From: JAWKIW01 sp046331175 | GTDB lineage: Bacteria; Actinomycetota; Acidimicrobiia; Acidimicrobiales; Acidimicrobilacustridaceae | Assembly (NCBI GenBank): GCA_046331175.1 | Contig: JAXLRI010000005.1 | Span: 310,001-374,000, forward strand | Direction: 5' to 3' | Length of the DNA stretch: 64,000 nt | Part shown: piece after piece, positions 39,734-48,231 of the stretch | Layout of the letters: every line of letters begins with the position of its first letter | How positions within the stretch are numbered: position 1 is the stretch's first letter | Position numbers and translations under genes: made by a program | The notes under the pieces: model-generated | The model's input: the letters and a program-made list of their open reading frames with translations, nothing else | The model's database searches: none | Told to the model about the DNA's origin: nothing

Positions 39734-41056
39734 GTGACCACCACCTACGACCCGTTCCACCCGAAGTACTTCGACGAGGCCGACCTCCGCGAGGAGCTCA
39801 CCCGAGTCTACGACCTGTGCCACGGGTGCCGGCTGTGCTTCAAGTACTGCACGTCGTTCCCCACGCTGTTCGAGCTCATCGACCGCTTCGACGACCAGGA
39901 CGCCGCCCGCCTCACGCCGGCCGAGCAGGACCAGGTCGTCGACGAGTGCTTCCAGTGCAAGCTCTGCTACATCAACTGCCCCTACATCCCGGGCCAGAGC
40001 GAGTGGAACCTCGACTTCCCCCGCCTCATGCTGCGAGCCGACCAGGTGCGGGTGCGCAACAAGGAGATCTCGGGCAAGGAGCGGCTGCAGAACCAGGCCC
40101 TGGCCCGCACCGACCTCGTCGGCAAGGTGAACACCACCCTGGCGCCGGTGGTCAACAAGGCCATGACGCCCGGATCCTTCGGCCGCAAGGTCATGGAGAA
40201 GGCGGTCGGCATCGCGTCGGAGCGGATCCTCCCGCCCTACGCCAAGCAGCGCTTCAGCAGCTGGTTCAAGAAGCGCCCCGCGCCCACGCCCTCGGCCGTC
40301 GAGGGCGAGCAGGGCAAGGTGGCGCTGTTCTCCACGTGCCTGGTCGAGTACCAGGACCCCGAGATCGGCAAGGATCTCGTCAAGGTCTACGAGCACAACG
40401 GCGTGGCGTGCTCGCTGCCCGAGGGCCAGCAGTGCTGCGGGGCGCCGTGGTTGCACAGCGGTGAGGTCGACAGGTTCGTCGCCCAGGGCCGCAAGAACGT
40501 CCGGGTGCTGGCCGAGGCGGTCAAGGCCGGCCACGACATCGTCGTCCCCCAGCCCACGTGTGGCTACGTCCTGAAGAAGGACTACGTCGACTACATCGGC
40601 GGTCCCGACGCCGAGCTGGTGGCCGAGCACACCTACGACGCCGCCGAGTACCTCTGGAAGGTCCACAAGGGCGACGACACGTCCATCGACACCGAGTTCC
40701 CCGGCGACGTCCCCGAGGCCGTCACGTACCACGCCCCCTGCCACCTGCGAGCGCAGAACATCGGCTACCGCAGCCGCGACCTGCTCAAGCTCACCGGCAC
40801 CAAGGTCACCCTGGTGGCCGAGTGCTCGGCCATCGACGGCACGTGGGGCTACCGCGAGCAGAACTACGAGATCTCCCGCAAGGTGGCCAAGAAGATGGCC
40901 GACGCCATCGAGGCCGCCGGCAACGACGTGGTGGCCGGCGACTGCCACCTCGCCAACGGCGGGATCGTGCAGGAGACCGGGAAGCAGCCGGTCCACCCCC
41001 TGCAGGTCCTCGCCCGCGCCTACGGCATCCCCGCCGACGACACCCCCGCCGGCTGA
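39734..41056 (+). CDS. Fe-S oxidoreductase (GlpC/HdrD-like, two CCG domains)
   Basis: 440 residues. Two [4Fe-4S] motifs at the N-terminus, LCHGCRLCFKYCTSFP and CFQCKLCYINCPYIPG (about residues 28-85), are followed by two cysteine-rich CCG-type domains: STCLVEYQDPEIG ... GQQCCGAPWLHSG and APCHLRAQNIGYRS ... ECSAIDGTWGYR, then DCHLANGG. Such proteins shuttle electrons between quinones or heterodisulfides and partners. The gene order regulator, rubrerythrin, this protein, DUF3501 occurs in other bacteria, where it is taken to supply electrons to rubrerythrin. Confidence 0.88.
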   Translation: MTTTYDPFHPKYFDEADLREELTRVYDLCHGCRLCFKYCTSFPTLFELIDRFDDQDAARLTPAEQDQVVDECFQCKLCYINCPYIPGQSEWNLDFPRLMLRADQVRVRNKEISGKERLQNQALARTDLVGKVNTTLAPVVNKAMTPGSFGRKVMEKAVGIASERILPPYAKQRFSSWFKKRPAPTPSAVEGEQGKVALFSTCLVEYQDPEIGKDLVKVYEHNGVACSLPEGQQCCGAPWLHSGEVDRFVAQGRKNVRVLAEAVKAGHDIVVPQPTCGYVLKKDYVDYIGGPDAELVAEHTYDAAEYLWKVHKGDDTSIDTEFPGDVPEAVTYHAPCHLRAQNIGYRSRDLLKLTGTKVTLVAECSAIDGTWGYREQNYEISRKVAKKMADAIEAAGNDVVAGDCHLANGGIVQETGKQPVHPLQVLARAYGIPADDTPAG

Positions 41057-41084
41057 CCGCCGGCCCACCGATCCGCGGCCTGGC

Positions 41085-41106
41085 CGTCCGGCGCTCCCGC
41101 CGGACG
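41085..41106 (+). terminator. Hairpin between the Fe-S and DUF3501 genes
   Basis: cgtccggcg (41085-41093) and cgccggacg (41098-41106) pair perfectly around ctcc. It could be an attenuator or mRNA-processing stop within the operon. Confidence 0.5.
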
Positions 41107-41135
41107 CCTGGCGACCCGACCCCGAGGAGCCGACC

Positions 41136-41738
41136 ATGCCCAAGCTCACCCTCGACGACATCACCGACCTGCGCGCCTACGAGCGAGAGCGCGAGGAGTT
41201 CCGAGCGTCGGTCATCGCCCTCAAGAAGAAGCGCCGCGTGTCGGTCGGGCCGTTCGTGACCTTCGTGTTCGAGAACCGAGACACGGTGCGCTTCCAGATC
41301 CAGGAGATGGCCCGGGTCGAGCGGCTGATCACCGACGAGGCCATCGAGACCGAGCTGCGGATCTACAACCCGCTCATCCCCGAGCCCGGGACCCTGGCCG
41401 CCACCATGTTCGTCGAGCTCACCTCCGACGACGAGCTGCGGGAGTGGCTGCCCAAGCTGGTGGGCATCGAGCGCGAGGTCGAGCTGCGGATCGGGGAGGG
41501 TGGCGCCGCCACCGTCGTCCGCTGCCTCGTCGACGCCGACCACGAGGCCCAGCTCACGCGCGACGACATCACCTCGACCGTGCACTACCTGCACTTCGCC
41601 CTGGGCGCCGCCGACGTCGAGCGCTTCGCCGAGGGCCCGGTCCGCCTGGCCCTGACCCACCCCGAGTACCACCATGCGGTGGTCCTGGGCGAGGAGACGA
41701 GGGCCGAGCTGCTGGGCGACCTGCGCCACGGCGGGTGA
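41136..41738 (+). CDS. DUF3501 family protein
   Basis: 200 residues from ATG 41136 with GAGGAG just upstream. The N-terminal LTLDDITDLRAYEREREEFR and following KKKRRVSVGPFVTFVFENRD, then RFQIQEMARVERLI, are the DUF3501 pattern; its C-terminus has VRLALTHPEYHHAVVLGEET. Function unknown, but the family accompanies rubrerythrin and an Fe-S oxidoreductase, as here. Single clear reading frame, no membrane segment. Confidence 0.88.
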   Translation: MPKLTLDDITDLRAYEREREEFRASVIALKKKRRVSVGPFVTFVFENRDTVRFQIQEMARVERLITDEAIETELRIYNPLIPEPGTLAATMFVELTSDDELREWLPKLVGIEREVELRIGEGGAATVVRCLVDADHEAQLTRDDITSTVHYLHFALGAADVERFAEGPVRLALTHPEYHHAVVLGEETRAELLGDLRHGG

Positions 41739-41912
41739 TCGCCGTTCACCGCGGCGCTCGTCCTCGGGCGCCACGGCACCGCGTCGATGCCCGCCTCCCG
41801 GGCGAGGGTCGCGCCGACCGGGGCGATGTCGTGCCACCTCGGTGCCTCTCGGCCCCCTTCGGGGAGCGTGCGGGAGCGCGCTCCGCACCTCGCCCGGCGG
41901 GCCCGCGGTCAT

Positions 41913-41943
41913 TTGGACAACGCCGCCGGGGCCGGACGATACT
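41913..41943 (+). promoter_or_regulatory. whiB promoter
   Basis: TTGGAC (41913-41918) and GATACT (41938-41943), with a 19-bp spacer, precede the whiB start by about 38 nt. The upstream interval 41739-41912 shows no gene. Confidence 0.5.
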
Positions 41944-41981
41944 CGGCGCCACGTGACCGTCTTCGTGTGGGGAACGACCAG

Positions 41982-42248
41982 TTGAACACCCAGCCGTGGC
42001 GGGCCAAGGCCGCATGTCGAGGCCTGGATCCGTCGATCTTCTACCCGTCCTCCGACGAGGAGGACGAGGCCGCTCAGGCCAAGGACGTCTGTGCCGTGTG
42101 CCCGGTGCAGGTCGAGTGCCTCGAGCACGCCCTCGGCTTCCGGGAGCGGGAGGGCGTCTGGGGCGGAGCCACCGAGCGGGAGCGGCGGCGGATCATCCGG
42201 CAGCGGCGCCGGGCGGCCTATGCCGCAGCGGCCAAGCGCAGCGCCTGA
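41982..42248 (+). CDS. WhiB-family transcriptional regulator
   Basis: 88 residues. Four Cys (12, 37, 40, 46: AACRGLD, DVCAVCPVQVEC) bind a [4Fe-4S] cluster; GVWGGATERER is the conserved turn that binds sigma factor region 4, and the tail is basic (RRRIIRQRRRAAYAAAAKR) for DNA contact. The start is probably TTG 41982, with GGGGAA at 41969-41974; an in-frame GTG at 41967 would add five residues but has no ribosome-binding site. WhiB proteins respond to redox or nitric oxide and are restricted to actinobacteria and their phages. Confidence 0.9.
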   Translation: MNTQPWRAKAACRGLDPSIFYPSSDEEDEAAQAKDVCAVCPVQVECLEHALGFREREGVWGGATERERRRIIRQRRRAAYAAAAKRSA

Positions 42249-42264
42249 GCCCACCGGCGGCGGC

Positions 42265-43317
42265 ATGACCTTCGACGAGCTCGGTGGCTGGCGGACGATC
42301 CTGACCGAGCTGACCGCCGGTCACGACCTGACCGCGGCCCAGGCCCGGGCCGCGATGGGCGAGATCCTCGCCGGCGAGGCCACGCCCGCCCAGATCGCCG
42401 GCTACATCGTCGCCCTCCGCATGAAGGGCGAGGCCGTCGACGAGGTCTCCGGGATGGTCGACGCCATGCTCGGCGCGGCGGCCCCCATCGACCTGGGCGA
42501 CCTCGCCGCCGTCGACATCGTGGGCACCGGTGGTGCCCCCACCCGCCGTGTCCACGCCCTGAACGTGTCGACGATGGCGTGCTTCGTGGTCGCCGGGGCC
42601 GGCGTCGCCGTCTGCAAGCACGGCAACCGCCGGGCCTCCTCGACGAGCGGCTCGATGGACCTGCTCGAGGCGCTGGGCGTGGCCATCGAGCTGTCCGGTG
42701 ACGAGGTCGCGCGCTGCGTGCAGGAGGCCGGTGTCGGCTTCTGCTTCGCCCGGGCCTTCCACCCCGCCATGCGCCACGCCGGACCCGTGCGGGCCGAGCT
42801 GGGCGTACCGACCGTGTTCAACGTGCTCGGCCCGCTGTCGCACCCGGCGCGGGTCCAGCGGCAGGTCATCGGGGTCAGCGATCCCCGCATCGCCCCCACG
42901 GTGATCGGTGTCCTCCAGGCCCGCGGCGCCCCGCGGGCCATGGTCGTGCACGGTCACGACGGGATGGACGAGCTCACCACGACCGGGCCCACCACCGTCT
43001 TCGAGCTGCGCGACGGGGAGGTGCACGAGCGCCAGCTGGTGCCCGGCGACGTGGGGCTGGCCGTCGCCGACGCCGAGCAGGTCAAGGGCGGCACGCCGGT
43101 CGACAACGCCGCCCTCGCCGATCGTGTCTTCGGCGGAGAGGCGGGGCCCTACCGCGACATCGTGCTCCTCAACGCCGCCGCCGGCCTCTGGGTGGGCGGG
43201 GCGGTCGACGACCTGGCCGAGGGCGTCGATCGTGCCGCGGCGTCGATCGACGAGGGCCGGGCCGCGGCGGCGCTGCGCGCCCTGCGCGAGCTGGCGCCGA
43301 CGGCCACCGACGGCTGA
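42265..43317 (+). CDS. trpD: Anthranilate phosphoribosyltransferase
   Basis: 350 residues. TrpD joins anthranilate with PRPP in tryptophan synthesis. Family features: AGEATPAQIAGYIVALRMKG, VDIVGTGGAPTRRVHALNVS, KHGNRRASSTSGSMDLLEAL, FHPAMRHAGPVRAELGVPTV and FNVLGPLSHPARVQRQVIGV. Odd: the PRPP loop usually reads GTGGDG followed by NxST, but here Asp is replaced (GTGGAP) and the loop is longer. It lies 16 nt after whiB; no other trp gene is in the window. In Mycobacterium the homologue Rv2192c has the same neighbourhood. Confidence 0.88.
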   Translation: MTFDELGGWRTILTELTAGHDLTAAQARAAMGEILAGEATPAQIAGYIVALRMKGEAVDEVSGMVDAMLGAAAPIDLGDLAAVDIVGTGGAPTRRVHALNVSTMACFVVAGAGVAVCKHGNRRASSTSGSMDLLEALGVAIELSGDEVARCVQEAGVGFCFARAFHPAMRHAGPVRAELGVPTVFNVLGPLSHPARVQRQVIGVSDPRIAPTVIGVLQARGAPRAMVVHGHDGMDELTTTGPTTVFELRDGEVHERQLVPGDVGLAVADAEQVKGGTPVDNAALADRVFGGEAGPYRDIVLLNAAAGLWVGGAVDDLAEGVDRAAASIDEGRAAAALRALRELAPTATDG

Positions 43318-43480
43318 CCCCCGGGGGCTCGGCCGGCGGTCACCGCGAGGACGACCGGCCCGAGGTCACCGGCCGGCAGCCGGAAACCGACCCGCTCGCG
43401 ACCCGACGCGACCGGATCGCGGCCCGCCGCCGGCCGCCCGCCGCCGGGCCGACGCTGTGGTCCTCGGGACCTGGCCGGTG

Positions 43481-44284
43481 TCAGGGGGTGGGCGGGGTGG
43501 TCCGACCCGGTGCCGGTGCCGGCGCCGCCGCGGGTCGGGGTGGCATCGGTGGGATCTGATCGTGGCTGCTCGGCGGGGGCAGGGGCACGGGGCGGCTGCC
43601 GGGCGGCGGCGGGGGCGGCTGGTCGGTGGCGGCGGGGCCGGGGGCCGATCGTGGTGCCGGGTCCGAGGCCGGGGACGACCGGGGAGCAGGGGCGTCGCCG
43701 GCCGCGGCTCGCGTCGCCAGGTCGGCCGCCACCGCGTCGAGGTCGAGCAGGCCGGAGGCCCGCTCGAGGTGGGCGATCTCGGCGTGCGCCTCTTCGATCA
43801 TGTCGAGGCGCTGCGCGAGGTCGGCCAGGGCCTCGGGTGGGGCGGGCCGGGTGAGCCGGTGCACGGGATCGTCGGAGAGGGTGAGGGCGACGAGGCGGTG
43901 GGACAGGACGTCGAGCTGCACCACCTGCTGGTCGATGGCTCGCAGGGCCAGCCGCCGCTGCGGGCGACGCTGGTGGGTGGCGTGCACGACGTGGCGGTCG
44001 AGCTCGACCGCCTGGTCGACGAGCTCGGTGGTGAGGCCCTCGGTGGCGCCGGTCGGCCGTCGCTGCAGCGCGGCGACCTCCACCCGGGTGACCGAGTCGC
44101 GCAGCCGGCGGTGCATGACCGCGGGGCGGCTCGGCGAGATCAGCCACACCATCGGGGCGAGGCTCGGGACGTCGGGGGCCACGCGGTTGCGCCGCTCGAG
44201 GTGGCGGGCGAACACGGCGACGCCGGCTGCGGTCAGCAGCAGCCAGGTGAGCAGGAAGCCCAGCAGGATCCAGAACGCCGTCAC
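43481..44284 (-). CDS. Membrane-anchored protein with Pro-rich tail
   Basis: 267 residues from GTG 44284. A transmembrane helix (about residues 4-24, FWILLGFLLTWLLLTAAGVA) is followed by a helical, charged region (SRPAVMHRRLRDSVTRVEVA, LVALTLSDDPVHRLTRPAPP, RLDMIEEAHAEIAHLERASG) and a Pro/Ala-rich C-terminal tail from residue 190. TACCCT at 44292-44297 ends 7 nt before the start. Function unknown; it lies just downstream of the nuclease gene. Confidence 0.65.
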   Translation of the reverse strand: MTAFWILLGFLLTWLLLTAAGVAVFARHLERRNRVAPDVPSLAPMVWLISPSRPAVMHRRLRDSVTRVEVAALQRRPTGATEGLTTELVDQAVELDRHVVHATHQRRPQRRLALRAIDQQVVQLDVLSHRLVALTLSDDPVHRLTRPAPPEALADLAQRLDMIEEAHAEIAHLERASGLLDLDAVAADLATRAAAGDAPAPRSSPASDPAPRSAPGPAATDQPPPPPPGSRPVPLPPPSSHDQIPPMPPRPAAAPAPAPGRTTPPTP

Positions 44285-44291
44285 GGGGTCG

Positions 44292-44297
44292 AGGGTA
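44292..44297 (-). promoter_or_regulatory. Leaderless-type -10 element (TACCCT)
   Basis: TACCCT on the minus strand, 7 nt before GTG 44284. Confidence 0.35.
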
Positions 44298-44405
44298 CCG
44301 GGGGGCGTCCGCCGCCGACACGGCAGCCCGTCATGTCGTCCCGCCAACCGGTCACGGTCGCGGTCGAGCGCCCTGGACGATCCGCGGTCGGGCGAGGAGG
44401 CGTGG

Positions 44406-46196
44406 TCAGGACCCGGTGGGCCGGAAGGTGGGCAGCGCGGGCAGGGGCGACGCCAGCACGCCGTCGCAGGCGAGCAGGTGGGCCCGCCCGGCCACCTTGT
44501 CGACCCAGCGGGCGACGCACGCCAGCTCGTCGGCCTGCTCGGCGGGGACCACCGTGGTGGCGGCCGCCGGCGCGCCGGCGAACAGCGCCGGCTCACCTCG
44601 TCGGGCCCCGGCCGGCTCGGCCACCACCACGAGGCCCTTGCCGGTGGCGTCGGCCGGGGGAGCGGCGGCGAAGAGGTCGAGCCGGGGCGGACCCGGACCG
44701 GCCCCCGGGGCCCAGGCGTCGACGAGGATGCCGTTGCGCAGCTCGGCGCCGCCGTGACCCGGCACGTCGAGGACGAGGCGGGGGGTGCTGGCGAGCAGGC
44801 CGAGGCGGCGCTGCTGGTGGAGCGCTCCCACGAGCGCGGCGGCGCGGTCGCGGGTGCTGGCGGCCTCCTCGAAGCGCTCGGCGGCGGCCAGGGCCTCCAT
44901 CCGCTCGCGGAGCGGATCGACCAGCAGGTCGGGGCGGGTGGTGAGCCCGAGGCGGACCACCTCGACCAGGTCGGCGTAGGCCTGCTTGCCGATGGTTCCG
45001 GCGCAGGGGCAGGTGGCGACGCCGAGCTGGGCCGGCGCGCACGGACCGGATCGGGGCGTGGCGCCCGGCCGGGAGGTGCAGCGCCGCAGGGGCACGACCG
45101 ACTCGATCGCCTCGACCACCCGGCGGGCGGCGGCGGTGGACCCGACCGGACCGAGGTAGAGGGCGCCGTCCTCGCGGGCGCGGCGCACGATGGACAGGCG
45201 GGGGAAGGTCTCGCCCAGCGTGAGCTTCACGTAGCGGTGGCGGGTCCAGTCCTTGGCCTGGCGGTTGTAGCGGGGCTGGTGCTGGTGGATCAGCCGGACC
45301 TCCCGCACGGCGGCCTCGAGCTGGTTGGCGCACACCTCGTGGTCGAGGCGCTGCGCCTCCCGGAGCAGGTTGCCGACCTTCCGCCGGTCGTCGCTGGAGA
45401 AGTAGGACCGGACGCGCTGGCGCAGGTTGGCCGCCTTGCCGACGTAGAGGACCCGGCCGCTCAGGTCCCGGAACAGGTACACGCCCGGCTCGCGCGGCAG
45501 CGACGAGGTCATCGACAGCTTCCGGGCCTGGGGGTGGCCCCCCATCTTCGGCAGGCCGAGGAGGTCGTCGAGGCCCGTCACGCCGAGCCCCGCCGCCCGC
45601 TCGAGCAGCACGTGCAGCAGGTCGACGGTGGCCAGCACGTCGTCGAGGGCGCGGTGGGTGGGCCGGTGGTCGAGGCGCAGGCGGTCGGCGAGGGTGCCGA
45701 GCCGGCAGTTCGGGACCTCGTCGCGCACCAGGCGGCGGGCGAGCGCGCACGTGTCGACGATGCGGTTGGTGAACCGCGGGCGTCCGGTGCGCTCGAGGGC
45801 GGCGTGCAGGAAGGACACGTCGAAGCGGACGTTGTGGCCGACGATGACCGCGTCGCCGACGAACTCGACGAGCGACGGCAGGACCTCGTCGATCCGCGGC
45901 GCCGGCAGGACCATGGCCTCGGTGATGCCGGTGAGCACCGTGATGGACGGGGGGATGGCCGAGCCGGGGTTCACCAGCGTCTGCAGCGACCCCAGCACCT
46001 CGCCGCCGCGGACCTTCACCGCGCCGACCTCGGTGATCTCGCAGTCGGCGGGCGACCCGCCGGTGGTCTCGAGGTCGATCACGCAGAAGGTGACCTGGTG
46101 CAGCGGGGTGCCCAGGTCGTCGAACGTGCGCTGCACGTGCGGCTGGGCGAGCTCCTGGGCGAGCTGCTGGGCGGGGGCGGCACCGGCGGGAGCCAT
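44406..46196 (-). CDS. DEDD exonuclease fused to a UvrC/Cho-type GIY-YIG nuclease
   Basis: 596 residues. Domain one (about 30-195) is a DnaQ-like 3'-5' exonuclease: FCVIDLETTGG (Asp and Glu), IVGHNVRFDVSFLHAALE and a final HRALDDVLATVDLLH. Domain two (about 230-310) is GIY-YIG: REPGVYLFRDLSGRVLYVGK, then AANLRQRVRSYF and a catalytic Glu region (EVRLIHQHQPRYN). The rest resembles the UvrB-binding and C-terminal part of Cho/UvrC. Mycobacterial Rv2191 has this architecture. Two SOS-box-like sites lie at its promoter, consistent with a DNA-repair role. Confidence 0.93.
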   Translation of the reverse strand: MAPAGAAPAQQLAQELAQPHVQRTFDDLGTPLHQVTFCVIDLETTGGSPADCEITEVGAVKVRGGEVLGSLQTLVNPGSAIPPSITVLTGITEAMVLPAPRIDEVLPSLVEFVGDAVIVGHNVRFDVSFLHAALERTGRPRFTNRIVDTCALARRLVRDEVPNCRLGTLADRLRLDHRPTHRALDDVLATVDLLHVLLERAAGLGVTGLDDLLGLPKMGGHPQARKLSMTSSLPREPGVYLFRDLSGRVLYVGKAANLRQRVRSYFSSDDRRKVGNLLREAQRLDHEVCANQLEAAVREVRLIHQHQPRYNRQAKDWTRHRYVKLTLGETFPRLSIVRRAREDGALYLGPVGSTAAARRVVEAIESVVPLRRCTSRPGATPRSGPCAPAQLGVATCPCAGTIGKQAYADLVEVVRLGLTTRPDLLVDPLRERMEALAAAERFEEAASTRDRAAALVGALHQQRRLGLLASTPRLVLDVPGHGGAELRNGILVDAWAPGAGPGPPRLDLFAAAPPADATGKGLVVVAEPAGARRGEPALFAGAPAAATTVVPAEQADELACVARWVDKVAGRAHLLACDGVLASPLPALPTFRPTGS

Positions 46197-46213
46197 GGCC
46201 CGCCATCCAACCC

Positions 46214-46245
46214 GAACAACCGTTCGCCGTCAAGAACATCTGTTC
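46214..46245. promoter_or_regulatory. Two SOS boxes (GAACnnnnGTTC)
   Basis: GAACAACCGTTC (46214-46225) and GAACATCTGTTC (46234-46245) both match the actinobacterial LexA core GAAC-N4-GTTC, each followed by G, and are exactly 20 bp (two helical turns) apart. They start 17 nt upstream of ATG 46196, just beyond a possible -10 (TTGGAT, 46210-46205 on the minus strand), so LexA would block the nuclease promoter. Confidence 0.82.
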
Positions 46246-46301
46246 GTCTCGGGCGGCGGCGACCTCCCGCCGGTTCGGGCCGGGCCTCCCGGGGTGGCGG
46301 G

Positions 46302-46307
46302 TACAGT
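46302..46307 (+). promoter_or_regulatory. Leaderless-type -10 element (TACAGT)
   Basis: TACAGT ends 7 nt before GTG 46315. Confidence 0.45.
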
Positions 46308-46314
46308 CGCCGCC

Positions 46315-46566
46315 GTGGCCACCCGATACCGCTGCACCGCGTGCGGCAACCTCACCCGGTTCGACGTCGTGACCGCTCGACGCACCCGCGCCTTCCACCA
46401 CTTCTCCGTCGGCGGCGAGCTGTCGGTCGAGGACGAGGAGGTGCTCGAGGAGCGGGTCGAGGACGTGAGCTGCCGCTGGTGCGGGTCGGGGGCGTCCGTC
46501 GTCGAGCTCGACGAGGCCGAGGTGGTCGGCGCCGAGGGCGACCCGGCCGGAGGATCGTCGAGCTGA
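46315..46566 (+). CDS. Small zinc-ribbon protein
   Basis: 83 residues from GTG 46315. YRCTACGNLTRFDVVTARR and VSCRWCGSG provide two C-x2-C pairs, a treble-clef-like zinc ribbon; the middle (TRAFHHFSVGGELSVEDEEV) and the acidic tail are typical of short actinobacterial zinc-ribbon proteins of unknown role. The start has TACAGT 7 nt upstream and no ribosome-binding site. The TGA overlaps the probable start of the next gene by 4 nt. Confidence 0.7.
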   Translation: MATRYRCTACGNLTRFDVVTARRTRAFHHFSVGGELSVEDEEVLEERVEDVSCRWCGSGASVVELDEAEVVGAEGDPAGGSSS

Positions 46567-48077
46567 CCGCCGACGCCGAGCGCTCGCTGCTGCGCCCGGC
46601 CCTCGAGGCGGCGCTGCTGGTGGCGCAGGCCGACGAGCGGTCGGTGCCCCGTCGTCCCGCGCCGCCCTCGCTGCGCCCGTTCCTGCACTTCACCCGGTTC
46701 CCGCCCCCGGCGCTCGACGCCGCCCGGCGGGCCCTCGACGACGACGGGTTCCGAGCCCGGGTGGTCGAGCTGGCCGACGCCGAGCTGGTGGGCGACGTGG
46801 CCATGCTCGTCCTCGACCGACCGGTGGGGTGGCGGTCCGCGCTCGCCGAGCGGGTGGCCGCCGTCGCCAGCGAGGCCGAGGCGGGGGCCGAGGCGCGCGA
46901 GGTCCAGCGCCTGTCCCGCCAGCTCGAGCGGACCGCCGAGCGCCTGTCGACCGCCGAGGGTCGCGTGGACGAGCTGGTGGCCGAGCGGGACGCCGCCAAG
47001 GCCACGCGGGAGGCGCTGCGGGACGAGCTGGCCGCAGTCCGCCAGGAGCTCGAGGCGGTGCGCGCCGAGCGGGCCCGGGCGGTGCGCGAGCTGAAGGCCA
47101 CCGAGGAGCGCGCCCACCGCCGAGGCGCCGAGCTGGGGTCGGCCCGGGCCGAGGTGCAGGCGCTGCAGGCGCGGGTCCGCCGGCTCGAGGAGGCCCACGC
47201 CCCTCCGGTGGGTGCCGCCCCGGCCGACGCCGTCGGTCCGACCAGTCGCACCGGTCCCGCCGGGGCGACCGATCCGACCGCGTCGTCATCCGGGCCGGGG
47301 GTGGGCCCGCAAGGCGGGGAGCGCGACCCCGGACCCGCATCGTCTCCGCCGGTCGACCTGGCCGCGGTGGCGGCGGCCGTGGCCGATGCCTCGCGGGCCG
47401 CCGCCGACCTGGCCGCCTCGCTCGACCAGGCCTCCGGGGCGCTGCAGGGGACGACGGCGCAGCGGGAGGCGGGCGGCGCGAGCGCGGCGGGGGAGCACGA
47501 GGCGAGCGGCGCGGGCGCGGTGGGCGACGGCACCGGTCCGCGTGGCCAGCCGGGTGCGTCGGGTCGCGGTGCCGTCGCACCGGAGGGGGTCGTCGGCCCC
47601 CCCGTCCGGCCCCGCCGTCGGCACCGACGCCCCACCCGACTGCCCGGGGGCGTCCTCGACGACACGCCCGAGGCGCTCCTCGCGCTCGCCCGCACCCCCG
47701 AGATGCTGTTGGTGGTCGACGGCTACAACGTGGCGAAGACGGCGTGGCCCGACCTGCCGATCGCGGTGGAGCGCGAGCGGCTGGTCGACGGGCTTGCCGA
47801 CCTGCAGGCTCGCACGGGCGTCGACGTGCTCGTCGTGTTCGACGGCGCCGAGCAGCCGGGGCCGACGGGGGCGCCGCCCTCGCCCCGACCGATCCGCGTG
47901 CGCTTCTCGCCGCCGGACGTCGAAGCCGACGACGTGATCGTCGCCCTCGTCGCCGACCTGCCCGAGCAGCGGCCGGTCACGGTGGTGTCGAGCGATCGCC
48001 GCGTGCAGCGGGGCGCGGCCGACGGGGGCGCCAACGTCGCCCAGGCCGCCCAGCTGGTCGCCCTCCTCCGCCGCTGA
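46563..48077 (+). CDS. NYN-domain (YacP-like) RNA-associated nuclease with coiled coil
   Basis: About 504 residues. The N-terminal 120 residues are helical (ERSLLRPALEAALLVAQADE, FLHFTRFPPPALDAARRALD), followed by a coiled coil (about 125-215, with EVQRLSRQLERTAERLSTAE), a disordered Pro/Gly/Ala linker, and a NYN domain: LLVVDGYNVAKTAWPDLPIA, VDVLVVFDGAEQ and DVEADDVIVALVADL, SSDRRVQ. The Asp cluster is that of PIN-like RNases. The start is uncertain: CTG 46563 has GGAGGA upstream, whereas no GTG/ATG fits well. The same layout exists in other actinobacteria. Confidence 0.82.
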   Translation: MTADAERSLLRPALEAALLVAQADERSVPRRPAPPSLRPFLHFTRFPPPALDAARRALDDDGFRARVVELADAELVGDVAMLVLDRPVGWRSALAERVAAVASEAEAGAEAREVQRLSRQLERTAERLSTAEGRVDELVAERDAAKATREALRDELAAVRQELEAVRAERARAVRELKATEERAHRRGAELGSARAEVQALQARVRRLEEAHAPPVGAAPADAVGPTSRTGPAGATDPTASSSGPGVGPQGGERDPGPASSPPVDLAAVAAAVADASRAAADLAASLDQASGALQGTTAQREAGGASAAGEHEASGAGAVGDGTGPRGQPGASGRGAVAPEGVVGPPVRPRRRHRRPTRLPGGVLDDTPEALLALARTPEMLLVVDGYNVAKTAWPDLPIAVERERLVDGLADLQARTGVDVLVVFDGAEQPGPTGAPPSPRPIRVRFSPPDVEADDVIVALVADLPEQRPVTVVSSDRRVQRGAADGGANVAQAAQLVALLRR

Positions 48078-48231
48078 ACCGGTCCGGGACCACCGCTGGC
48101 GGCGTTCCTGTCACACCCCCTTCCTAGGGTCGTCCGGGTAGGGGTCGACGGTCCGCCACCCAGGGTGGACCTCGGCGGACCCGGACCGAATCGTGGCCGT
48201 GCTCGTGCGGCCGCCCCCAGGAGGAAGCCCG

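Noticed and set aside
41739..41912. Possible small gene before whiB
   Set aside because: No frame has both a start signal and protein-like composition.
43626..46562. Upstream part of the frame that later encodes the NYN protein
   Set aside because: Antisense to the DEDD/GIY-YIG gene; protein-like sequence begins only near 46563.
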